Assembly: GCA_029564115.1 (NCBI GenBank)
Contig: JAKQQP010000218.1
Location: 37,008 to 101,007, forward strand
Length of the DNA: 64,000 nt
Direction of reading: 5' to 3'
Source: Candidatus Rifleibacteriota bacterium
GTDB taxonomy: Bacteria; Riflebacteria; Ozemobacteria; Ozemobacterales; Ozemobacteraceae
This document shows, piece by piece, positions 39,968 through 47,516 of the stretch. The notes beneath the pieces are model-generated. The model saw only the letters and a list, made by a program, of their open reading frames with translations. It was not told where the DNA came from and made no database searches. Each line of letters opens with the position of its first letter. The first letter of the stretch is position 1. Both the position numbers and the translations under genes were made by a program.

Positions 39968-41359
39968 GTGAATCTCACAGTAAAAAAAACAGGCCTGGCG
40001 CTGCTGACGATATTTTGTCTGAATGCGCCTTTTGCCATGTGGCCGGCAATGGCGGTCGAAACGACAGAACAGCAGGTCATTCATGATGACATAAACAAAG
40101 CCACGATTGCCGGGCAGACAACGTCTTCAACCGCTACAGTCGGTCAATCTTCAGAGCAACCGGTCTATGAAAGTAACGAAATCGTCGCTGTCGATAACCT
40201 TTTGAACCTGGCAACCGGTACGGTTCCGAAATTAGCCACCAACACGCACGTATCATCAGCATCCGCGTCTCATACTCCGCTAAACCTGGCACCAGCAACC
40301 GGCAGCTTTTCTCCCATAACAGATGCAGATGCAGCTTCAGAGTCGGCTCCAGCAGCCATGCCGGCTGACACGGCGCAGCAGAAAAAACAGACCGACCAGA
40401 ACGATGCAGAATTTATCGACACTCTTTATCCTGATCCACTCTCGCCAGACTTCCCGACTTCAAGCGGCTTCAGCAGTGCCGAACGAAACCGTCCGGCACT
40501 CGAAATCATCGACGAAATAAACAGCAAGGCCGAAGATATCGCCCGAAAAACAGCTGCCGCACTCGGCATCGACTATGTTCCGCCGCAGGCCAGAACGGCC
40601 TCTGAATCAGTGACAGAAGACACTTTGCCTGATGCAGGCGGCGAACTTTCTGAGTTGTACAAAGACACCCCGGATGGTTCCTGGAGCGATCCCGGCGATT
40701 CTGGCAACCAGGACGGCGAACAAATGCCGCAAAATACGGATACCGAAAAAAGTCCGCTGCCCGATGAAACAGCTGTAATTGAAAACATCACTGCGACTGA
40801 CACTGAAGACATTGCAGAAGAAGATTCTGAAGAAATTGTTCCAATTCAGTGGCCTGATTCTGAGACAGACCCTGAGTTCGCTTCAGCAACCTCACAGATA
40901 CCGGAAACAGAGCGACCAGCACAGGAAGACGAGATGTTAGAAGCGGGGAAAGCGAAAGAATCATATGAAAAAACCGCGGCCCTCGAACCGGTGCTGATGC
41001 TTCTAGGCAAACCAGCTGACGAACAATGCGACCTGAACCTGATCAAAAAGCTTACCGGGCGACTCATCCCCGAAATCAGGCGCCTGGCCCGAAAAACTCA
41101 TCTCTACCGCTGGGTCATCGAGACGGATGACGGGCGGCGGTTTCCTCTGAAATCGAACCTTAAGCTCCTGACAGAAGTCAGAAACGAAAAACTGCTCGAC
41201 GGGCGAGTCAACCTCAGCGGGCAGTTCGCTTCTGCCGGTGCTGATGCCGACGATTTTTATTTTGTGGTTGAGACAATAACTGCCGCCAGCCCCGAAAAAA
41301 AAGGAGCAGAAACCTCACCAACCACAGACGACAATAAAGCTTTGCCACAAAAGCCCTGA
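39968..41359 (+). CDS. Secreted protein with a long acidic low-complexity region
   Basis: From the GTG at 39968 (AAGGAG 6 bases upstream) the 463-residue product begins with a signal peptide (MNLTVKKTGLALLTIFCLN, cleavage near PAMA). About 320 residues follow that are rich in Glu, Asp, Ser, Thr, Ala and Pro and look disordered. Then comes a folded C-terminal domain of about 110 residues (LEPVLMLLGKPADEQCDLNL, RWVIETDDGRRFPLKSN). The domain is not recognised; the tail (YFVVETITAA) suggests a small beta fold. It is probably periplasmic or cell-surface. uvrC starts 14 bases later. Confidence 0.7.
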   Translation: MNLTVKKTGLALLTIFCLNAPFAMWPAMAVETTEQQVIHDDINKATIAGQTTSSTATVGQSSEQPVYESNEIVAVDNLLNLATGTVPKLATNTHVSSASASHTPLNLAPATGSFSPITDADAASESAPAAMPADTAQQKKQTDQNDAEFIDTLYPDPLSPDFPTSSGFSSAERNRPALEIIDEINSKAEDIARKTAAALGIDYVPPQARTASESVTEDTLPDAGGELSELYKDTPDGSWSDPGDSGNQDGEQMPQNTDTEKSPLPDETAVIENITATDTEDIAEEDSEEIVPIQWPDSETDPEFASATSQIPETERPAQEDEMLEAGKAKESYEKTAALEPVLMLLGKPADEQCDLNLIKKLTGRLIPEIRRLARKTHLYRWVIETDDGRRFPLKSNLKLLTEVRNEKLLDGRVNLSGQFASAGADADDFYFVVETITAASPEKKGAETSPTTDDNKALPQKP

Positions 41360-41373
41360 TTCCCGCCGTAACA

Positions 41374-43203
41374 ATGCAGACAGAAAAACTCGAAAAAATT
41401 CTGGCTCTTATGCCTCCAAACCCCGGCGTTTACCTGATGAAAAACCGGGCCGGAGAAATCATCTACATCGGCAAATCGAGAGCCCTCAAAAAACGTGTTA
41501 AATCTTATTTTAACCGTCACCACGACAGCCTTAAAACTTCTGTGCTCGTTTCAGCTATCGAAGATATAGAGTTCATCGTTACTGAAACAGAAGTCGAAGC
41601 CCTGATCCTCGAAAACAATCTGATCAAAAAACACCGGCCGCGCTACAACATTCTGCTTAAAGACAGCAAGACTCACCCATATATCAAAGTCACCATGAGA
41701 GACCGGTTTCCCCGCCTTGAAAAAGTCAGAAAGGTGAGTTTTCGCGACGGCAACCTTTATTTTGGGCCGTTTCCGAATGAGTATGACTTGACGCGAATTA
41801 TCGACATGCTCTCACGAAATTTCAGGCTATGTACATCGAAAAAAGGCATAGCGCCTGCTAAACCCGACAAAAAGCCCAGACCCTGCCTTAAATACCACCT
41901 GGGTCTCTGTCAGGGCATCTGTCAGGGCGAAGTCACTCCTGAAGAATACGCAGTTTCGATCAACAAAGCGGTCGAGGTGTTGTCTGGGCGTTCGGCCCCC
42001 GATTTCAGCGGACTCGAAAAACAGCTCAACTCTCTCGCAGCTCAATACCGCTTCGAGGAAGCGGCCGAAGTTCGCGACACTCTCACTGCCCTGCGTCGCT
42101 TTTTTGAAAATCAGAAAGTCGAATTTCTCAAGCCTGTCAATCTCGATTTCTGGGGCACGTGTGAAGCCAACGACCGCATGATCTTTTCGGTGTTTTTCAT
42201 TCGAGGGGGCAAAATGCTTGGCAATCGTATTCTCGACATACAGCGCGAACCAGAGAACACCAACTGTGAAATTCTCGCCACTGTTATCAGTCGCTTTTAT
42301 GATAACAATCTTATTCCTTCAGCAATTTACTGCGCAGTCGAACCCGATGGTGCAGATTCTCTGCTGGCAATGCTCAGCCAGCGGGCTGGCCGCAAAGTCG
42401 CGTTCCATATTCCCCGCAAAGGGCAGTTTCTCAATCTGCTGGCCATGGCTGACAACAACGCTCTCGAAGTCATGCGCAACCTCAAATCAGAAGGGAACGA
42501 GCGCATCGACGAGTCGGTCATCGATCTGCAGAAGCAGCTGGGGCTAGAGATTGCGCCGGTCAGAATCGAATGCGTCGACATATCTCACATTCAGGGAACA
42601 GACCCGGTCGCATCTCTGGTGGTCTGCCACAACGGTCGGCCCCGCAAAGGCGAGTATCGTCTCTATCATATCAAATCAGCTCAGGGCGGTGATGACCCGG
42701 CGTCAATAGCAGAAGTCACCAGACGGCGTTTTACGCGTCTGCTGAATGAGCAGGCGCCATTACCAGACCTGTTTATAGTTGACGGCGGTATCACACAAGT
42801 CAGAGCCGCCTGCCAGGAACTTGCCAGACTCGATCTGCAGGTTGCAGTGCTCGGTTTGGCCAAGCGAGAAGAAACGCTTGTCAAGCCCGATGGAAGCGAA
42901 TACAATCTCTCTTTTTCAGGCGCCGGCATGAAATCGGTGATCAAGCTGCGCAACGAGGCGCATCGATTTGCCAACAGTTTTCAGAAGAAAACTCACAGCC
43001 GCCGGGTTCTGCGCTCGGCTTTGCTCAACTTGCCCGGCGTCGGGCCGGCCACTCTGCGCAAGGCTTTGTGGGAATTCGGTTCCATGGCAAATATAGCCGC
43101 AGCCGGCGTTGAAGAATTACAAAAAAGATGCAGTATTCCGTTAAAGACGGCAGAAATCATCATCAATTCGTTAAAGGAAGCTGAAAATGAAAAAGTTACC
43201 TGA
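41374..43203 (+). CDS. uvrC: Excinuclease ABC subunit C
   Basis: The 609-residue protein makes the 3' and 5' incisions of nucleotide excision repair with UvrAB. Domains in order: GIY-YIG nuclease (about 14-95, P-N-P-G-V-Y-L...I-I-Y-I-G-K-S), a Cys-rich segment (C-L-K-Y-H-L-G-L-C-Q-G-I-C), the UVR motif (about 205-235) that binds UvrB, the RNase H-like endonuclease half (V-D-I-S-H-I-Q-G, F-I-V-D-G-G-I-T-Q) and C-terminal helix-hairpin-helix motifs (L-P-G-V-G-P-A-T-L-R-K-A). Length is normal. No good SD is seen before the ATG; it may be read through from the upstream gene. The end overlaps the next gene by 17 bases. Confidence 0.96.
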   Translation: MQTEKLEKILALMPPNPGVYLMKNRAGEIIYIGKSRALKKRVKSYFNRHHDSLKTSVLVSAIEDIEFIVTETEVEALILENNLIKKHRPRYNILLKDSKTHPYIKVTMRDRFPRLEKVRKVSFRDGNLYFGPFPNEYDLTRIIDMLSRNFRLCTSKKGIAPAKPDKKPRPCLKYHLGLCQGICQGEVTPEEYAVSINKAVEVLSGRSAPDFSGLEKQLNSLAAQYRFEEAAEVRDTLTALRRFFENQKVEFLKPVNLDFWGTCEANDRMIFSVFFIRGGKMLGNRILDIQREPENTNCEILATVISRFYDNNLIPSAIYCAVEPDGADSLLAMLSQRAGRKVAFHIPRKGQFLNLLAMADNNALEVMRNLKSEGNERIDESVIDLQKQLGLEIAPVRIECVDISHIQGTDPVASLVVCHNGRPRKGEYRLYHIKSAQGGDDPASIAEVTRRRFTRLLNEQAPLPDLFIVDGGITQVRAACQELARLDLQVAVLGLAKREETLVKPDGSEYNLSFSGAGMKSVIKLRNEAHRFANSFQKKTHSRRVLRSALLNLPGVGPATLRKALWEFGSMANIAAAGVEELQKRCSIPLKTAEIIINSLKEAENEKVT

Positions 43204-44002
43204 ATGTCTGCTGTTTTTTCTTTTGTTGTTCTGTGGCCACGGAAACATCGTAAGCTCAGAACCTGCGGTCGGCAGCGACAGACCACCGGCAGCTTCGGAG
43301 CAGTTGCTTGTGGCGGCTTTTACAAAAACCTTCAATAATCCTGACGAATTCAAGGCCAGCGGTATCTTTCAGCTACTGGGTTACAATGACAGTGAAATTT
43401 CGCAGATCGGAAAAATTACGCCCAGGCCTTCCAGAATAAGGGTGGAAACCGTAACTGACAGTGGTATCGGCAGATTTGCTTCACTTAAAGTCTTTTGTGA
43501 AAAGGTTTTTTATTATAATTTGACCATCGAGAGGGTTGTGTTTAATTTTCCAGATTGTGTCATCGACGAAACCCAGCTTCAAAACGGCAGACTCAGGTTC
43601 GTTGCCGGCAAACAGATAGAACTCACCACAGAAGTGTCGGCTGACGATATTCTCAAGGTTTTTGAGCTTTACGCGCAGGCTCGCTCACTTTCGAGCATGA
43701 ATATGAAGCTCGCAAGCAACAGTGCCAGACTTCGGGGACGCATCAAAAAGGGAATTGTCACCGCTGATTTTTCTTTGCAGGGTACAACACAGCTGCTCGA
43801 CCCCAAAACGATTTTTTTTCGTTGCGAAAGGCTGCTTCTTAATGGTATGCCCATGCCGAGAAACGCTGTCGCAGCAATTTTTAAGCAGATCAACCCGGTT
43901 TTTGATGCCAGCAAAACCTGGTTGAATCTGAATGTAGCCAGAGTCTGCATCAAGCCAGGATTCGTCGAAACACAAGCAACAATAAATCACAAGAAAGGTT
44001 AA
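43187..44002 (+). CDS. Secreted DUF2993/LmeA-like protein
   Basis: The 271-residue product has a signal peptide (MKKLPECLLFFLLLFCGHG). The rest has the alternating beta-strand layout of DUF2993 (LmeA-like, lipid-binding tube) proteins, with I-x-V-E-T-V...G-R-F-A-S-L-K-V, a G-R-L-R-F-V-A strand and L-L-L-N-G-M-P-M-P followed by I-N-P-V-F-D. The match is by pattern only. Such proteins bind lipids outside the inner membrane. The gene overlaps the uvrC end by 17 bases and is followed 5 bases later by trmH. GGAAG precedes the ATG. Confidence 0.65.
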   Translation: MKKLPECLLFFLLLFCGHGNIVSSEPAVGSDRPPAASEQLLVAAFTKTFNNPDEFKASGIFQLLGYNDSEISQIGKITPRPSRIRVETVTDSGIGRFASLKVFCEKVFYYNLTIERVVFNFPDCVIDETQLQNGRLRFVAGKQIELTTEVSADDILKVFELYAQARSLSSMNMKLASNSARLRGRIKKGIVTADFSLQGTTQLLDPKTIFFRCERLLLNGMPMPRNAVAAIFKQINPVFDASKTWLNLNVARVCIKPGFVETQATINHKKG

Positions 44003-44007
44003 ACAAT

Positions 44008-44706
44008 ATGCCAACCAGCCGCCGCAAGCACAGAATCGGAGAAGCGCTGCATCAGCGCCAGCTCGACGTTGTCATCGCTCTCGATCTGGTTCATGACCAG
44101 CACAATCTTTCAGCTGTTCTTCGTACAGCAGATGCCGCCGGGTTTGGCCGCGTACTCTGGGCTCCTGATTTTAAAAAACCTGAAGATGTGAACCCCGAGG
44201 TTTCCAAGGGCTCCGAGCGCTGGGTAGATCTGCAGGTTGTCGACGACATAAAGCCATCGCTGCTGCAACTTCGCAAGCAGGGGTACAAAATTGCCGCCAC
44301 CCATATGGCCCGGGAGGCCGTAGATTTTCGCACCCTCGACTGGACTCAACCATGGGTCGTGGTTTTCGGCAATGAGCATCGCGGCTGTTCTGACGCCACC
44401 GTCGAACTGGCGGACGCCAACATCTTTCTGCCAATGGCTGGCTTCGTTCAAAGTCTTAATATCTCTGTCGCAGCAGCGGTAACAATGTACGAAATCCAAA
44501 GACAGCGACAGCTGGCCGGTATGTACAATAAAACTGCGTCACCTGAGCAAGTCGAACTATTGTACCGGCAGTGGAACCTTGCCGACGAAGAGCTGACAGT
44601 CGAAGAGCTGCTGACAAGACCGGACGGCCCGCTTCCAGAAGCAGAACAGCCTCACACTGACGGCAGATTCAACTGCCCTTTTCTGCAAAAAAAGCAAAAA
44701 TCTTAA
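44008..44706 (+). CDS. trmH: tRNA (guanosine-2'-O)-methyltransferase, TrmH type
   Basis: The 232-residue SPOUT enzyme has an N-terminal R-R-K-H-R-I-G...R-Q-L-D-V-V-I-A-L-D segment, motif 1 N-L-S-A-V-L-R-T-A-D-A-A-G-F (catalytic Arg and the conserved Asn), motif 2 V-F-G-N-E-H-R-G and motif 3 M-A-G-F-V-Q-S-L-N-I-S-V-A-A-A-V, which forms the trefoil knot that holds SAM. It would methylate the 2'-O of G18 in tRNA; the C-terminal extension (about 175-232) agrees with the TrmH rather than the rRNA methylase group. AGAAAGG lies upstream. Confidence 0.88.
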   Translation: MPTSRRKHRIGEALHQRQLDVVIALDLVHDQHNLSAVLRTADAAGFGRVLWAPDFKKPEDVNPEVSKGSERWVDLQVVDDIKPSLLQLRKQGYKIAATHMAREAVDFRTLDWTQPWVVVFGNEHRGCSDATVELADANIFLPMAGFVQSLNISVAAAVTMYEIQRQRQLAGMYNKTASPEQVELLYRQWNLADEELTVEELLTRPDGPLPEAEQPHTDGRFNCPFLQKKQKS

Positions 44707-44751
44707 AAAAACTGCCACCAGCCCAGCAGTAACCTTATCGCCACAACTGGA

Positions 44752-44772
44752 CGCTTTGCCTTTGGCAGAGCG
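44752..44772 (+). other. Hairpin between trmH and the signal peptidase gene
   Basis: A 9-bp stem with one G-T pair (44752-44760 with 44764-44772) closes a TTT loop. There is no T-tract after it, so it is not a standard terminator. The rest of 44707-44900 has a TACAAT (44792-44797) that could be a -10, and a GATAA/TTATC palindrome (44819-44831). Confidence 0.35.
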
Positions 44773-44900
44773 GCAAATCGACGTGGCGGGGTACAATAAT
44801 CCGTTTTTTTCAAAAAAAGATAAAAATTATCGTTTAGAAATAATCAAACCCTTCCGAATAGATTTTTACCAAACAAGCAGACCGAAAATGGAGTTGGTCG

Positions 44901-45428
44901 ATGAAAAAAATAGCACACGGATTAAGGGACTGGTTTAAAGATTTTGTCAGAGCATTGGTTTTCTTTCTGTTTTTGCAGACATATGTAGTGCAGGGTTTCG
45001 TTATCGAAGGCGCCTGCATGGAACCGGAGCTGCATTCACGCGAGAAAATCATTGTCAATAAAATGGTCTATATGCTCAAAGAGCCTGAAGTAGGGGAAGT
45101 TGTAGTATTCTCTTACCCGCTCGAGCCGGGCAAAGATTTCGTCAAGCGGGTTGTTGGCATACCCGGCGACGTCATTGAAATAAAAGATGGTTACCTGTTT
45201 CGTAACGGCAAAATGATGAAAGAGCCTTTTGTTAAAGAATATGTTTTTGGTTCATACGGCCCTTTGAAGGTGCCGGCTGACAAAATCTGCGTCATGGGCG
45301 ACAACCGCAATAATTCGCACGACAGCAGATCGTGGGGCCTGCTCGACAAGAAGATGGTAAAAGGACGTGCTGAAATCAAGTTCTGGCCAGTAGATGCATT
45401 TGGTCGAATTGACGTGATGAAAGAGTGA
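44901..45428 (+). CDS. lepB: Signal peptidase I with Cys in place of the catalytic Ser
   Basis: The 175-residue protein has one N-terminal TM (about 15-33) and the type I signal peptidase motifs. The nucleophile box, normally G-x-S-M-x-P-T-L, reads G37-A-C39-M-E-P-E-L; the codon at 45015-45017 is TGC. The general-base box is normal (F-V-K82-R-V-V-G-I-P-G-D), as is the C-terminal G-D-N-R-N-N-S-H-D-S-R. It would cleave signal peptides on the outer face of the inner membrane, here as a Cys-Lys thiol enzyme, or it is inactive. Other serine-type copies may exist elsewhere. GGAG lies 7 bases before the ATG. The size fits the compact Gram-positive-like form. Confidence 0.9.
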   Translation: MKKIAHGLRDWFKDFVRALVFFLFLQTYVVQGFVIEGACMEPELHSREKIIVNKMVYMLKEPEVGEVVVFSYPLEPGKDFVKRVVGIPGDVIEIKDGYLFRNGKMMKEPFVKEYVFGSYGPLKVPADKICVMGDNRNNSHDSRSWGLLDKKMVKGRAEIKFWPVDAFGRIDVMKE

Positions 45429-45435
45429 AGAAAAA

Positions 45436-45464
45436 TTGACACTCCAGTCACACATGAATATATT
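45436..45464 (+). promoter_or_regulatory. Strong promoter for the DUF2225 gene
   Basis: A perfect TTGACA (45436-45441) and TATATT (45459-45464) are separated by exactly 17 bases. The predicted transcript start is at about 45471, right at an ATG (45472), which decides between a leaderless ATG and the TTG at 45490. Confidence 0.75.
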
Positions 45465-45489
45465 CTGACCAATGTCAGGAGAAAATACT

Positions 45490-46143
45490 TTGGTTACATC
45501 ATTCAAACTTAGCGGCTTTACCTGCCCGGCCTGCAGTGCGATATTCGAAGCAAGGACGGTCACTTCGATCACTCACCAGGGCCAGGATTCAGACTTTCTG
45601 CCACACTATCTCGGCGAAAACCCGCTGCCGTTCTTTCTGGTTCAGTGCCCGGAGTGCGGCTTTTCAGGCTATCCCGAAGACTATTCGGCTGACATCCCCG
45701 CAGAAAAACGCATCGGCACGGCCTTCATCAAGAAGACCCTGAGTCTGCCATTGTGCAAAAAAATGCCTGAAGAAGCGCTGAAGTTTTTCATTGCCGCCAA
45801 AATATACGAAGAGACCAGACGTAACCCGTATCACATCGGCAATCTGTATCTGCGTGGCTCGTGGTGCTGCCGTCTGCGAGAAAACCGCAAGGCTGAGATC
45901 GAGCTGCAACAGCTGGCGGTCAAATTTCTCAAGATTGCAGTCGAAAAATCGACAATCTCTAACCCCGACAATCTACCGGTGGTTACCTATCTTATCGGCG
46001 AGCTTTATCGTCGCCTCGAAGACAGAAAATCGGCCAGAGAATGGTTTGGAGCTGTCGAAGAGGTAATTATCGACCCAGAACAGCAATGGATTCTGGAACT
46101 GACACAAAAACAGGCAGAATTGAATGAGCATTTTATAAATTGA
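45490..46143 (+). CDS. DUF2225 protein (zinc-ribbon plus helical repeat)
   Basis: The product is 217 residues from the TTG at 45490. It begins with a zinc-ribbon (F-T-C-P-A-C near the start, then V-Q-C-P-E-C-G-F-S-G about 35 residues later) and continues with helical, TPR-like segments, the layout of DUF2225 proteins. Function is unknown in the family. AGGAG lies 8 bases before the TTG, whereas the ATG at 45472 has no SD and coincides with the predicted transcript start; a leaderless ATG start remains possible and would add six residues. Confidence 0.8.
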   Translation: MVTSFKLSGFTCPACSAIFEARTVTSITHQGQDSDFLPHYLGENPLPFFLVQCPECGFSGYPEDYSADIPAEKRIGTAFIKKTLSLPLCKKMPEEALKFFIAAKIYEETRRNPYHIGNLYLRGSWCCRLRENRKAEIELQQLAVKFLKIAVEKSTISNPDNLPVVTYLIGELYRRLEDRKSAREWFGAVEEVIIDPEQQWILELTQKQAELNEHFIN

Positions 46144-46160
46144 GCTCATATTGAAAGGGA

Positions 46161-46266
46161 GTCAGGGACACTGCTGTTGTCCCGACAATCCCGGGTTTCC
46201 GTTAAATGTTTGTGATTTTCAACAAAATCGCATACACTCATACAGATAAACGGAAATTCGGGATTG
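46161..46266 (+). promoter_or_regulatory. Folded leader upstream of the pilus operon
   Basis: Three nested or adjacent stems are present. One is a hairpin with 6-bp GGGACA/TGTCCC (46165-46170, 46178-46183) extended by GTC/GAC. One is a long-range 18-base inverted repeat with 16 matches (46186-46203 with 46249-46266). Inside its loop is a GATTTT/AAAATC hairpin with a CAAC loop (about 46213-46228). There is no T-tract, so it is not a terminator. It ends 19 bases before the ATG at 46286. Confidence 0.55.
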
Positions 46267-46285
46267 TTTATTTCGGGGAAAATCG

Positions 46286-47503
46286 ATGCAGAGAATCAGA
46301 GTTCGCTACGCTGACGAAAAAGGCAACACCAGTGAAGAAGTGTTCGAAACCCGCTCGGTTGAAGAATTGAGAACTGCCTTCAATAACAAAGGCTATTACG
46401 TTCTCAACGAGACCTTTCTAAACTCATCGCTTCTTGAAAGGCTCAAAAAGGCAACCAGCCAGGCAAAAGGCGCCTCAATCAAAGAACTGAACGAGTTCAC
46501 CAAACTCGTCAGAACCTTACTCAAATCTGGCATGCCAGTCACCGATGCCATAGAAGTTCTCCTGGACGGAGCCGACAAAACTCCGCTCAATCAGGCCTTG
46601 CATGCTGTACACAAAGACATCAGAGAAGGCATTTCTCTCAGCCGCGCCCTTGGCAGGCACCCTGAAGTATTTCCTGATATTTATATAAAAACAATTGTTG
46701 CCGGCGAAAAGTCGGGGGCTCTCGAAAATATCCTCAAAAGACTTTCTGACTATTTTACGACTTCCATAGCCATCCGTAGAAAGATAGTGACTGCCCTTAT
46801 CTACCCGACAATTCTGCTGGCGGCCTCATCAATAGCGGTAACCTATATGGTCGTTGCCGTCGTTCCGGAGTTTGCCAGCCTGTTCAAGAGCCTGGATGTT
46901 CCGCTGCCATTGATGACCTCTCTACTGCTTTCCGCATCTGAGCTCCTTGGTGAGTGGTTTTTTCTGATTCTGTGCCTGCTGGTTCTTGGCGTTGCCACCT
47001 TGATGAATTATGCAAAATCACCCGAGGGCCGCAAGAATATCGACCACTACAAACTAAAGCTGCCGCTGATCAGAGATCTCGAAAGAAACTTCGCTTACAG
47101 CCAGTTTTCAAGAACTATGGCGACGATGATCGAAGGTGGCATACCAATTCTCGACAGCCTTCGAGTAGTACTCGACAGCCTCGAAAACAAAGTTATCGCC
47201 GGCCGTTTCGCCGTTCTTCCTGACCTGCTCGAAAAGGGAATGGCTTTCGGCAAGGCCATCAAAACCATACCCGACACCCCAAGAATAATGTCCAGAGTGG
47301 TGTACGTCGGCGAAGAATCAGGCAATCTTGGCGAAATGCTCGAAAATCTCGCCGAACACTTTGATGATGAGATTTCTGAACTGACCGACACGATCACCTC
47401 GATGATCGAACCCTTACTCTTTCTTGGCATGGCCCTTGTGGTCGGCACTTTTGTCGTCGCGCTTCTCTACCCGGTATTGACGGCGGCCTCCAACATCAAC
47501 TAG
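46286..47503 (+). CDS. pilC: Type IV pilus / type II secretion inner-membrane platform protein (GspF/PilC)
   Basis: The 405-residue protein has two repeated T2SSF domains (about 67-190 and 270-395), each with the pattern L-x-x-L-x-x-G-x-P-(V/I)-x-(D/E)-(A/S)-(I/L) and the G-E-x-S-G-x-L motif (A-G-E-K-S-G-A-L and V-G-E-E-S-G-N-L). Three TM segments lie near 165-195, 225-247 and 375-395. It anchors the assembly ATPase in the inner membrane. It leads a collinear operon pilC-pilB-pilM-pilN-pilO-unknown-pilins. GGGGAA lies 7 bases before the ATG. Confidence 0.92.
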   Translation: MQRIRVRYADEKGNTSEEVFETRSVEELRTAFNNKGYYVLNETFLNSSLLERLKKATSQAKGASIKELNEFTKLVRTLLKSGMPVTDAIEVLLDGADKTPLNQALHAVHKDIREGISLSRALGRHPEVFPDIYIKTIVAGEKSGALENILKRLSDYFTTSIAIRRKIVTALIYPTILLAASSIAVTYMVVAVVPEFASLFKSLDVPLPLMTSLLLSASELLGEWFFLILCLLVLGVATLMNYAKSPEGRKNIDHYKLKLPLIRDLERNFAYSQFSRTMATMIEGGIPILDSLRVVLDSLENKVIAGRFAVLPDLLEKGMAFGKAIKTIPDTPRIMSRVVYVGEESGNLGEMLENLAEHFDDEISELTDTITSMIEPLLFLGMALVVGTFVVALLYPVLTAASNIN

Positions 47504-47516
47504 GACTGGAAACAAG

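Noticed and set aside
39887..40084. 66-residue extension of the inositol monophosphatase-like protein
   Set aside because: No SD, overlaps the divergent gene and its promoter; the SD and conserved sequence begin at 39886.
44752..44772. Terminator of trmH
   Set aside because: A good stem but no T-tract follows; listed only as a hairpin.
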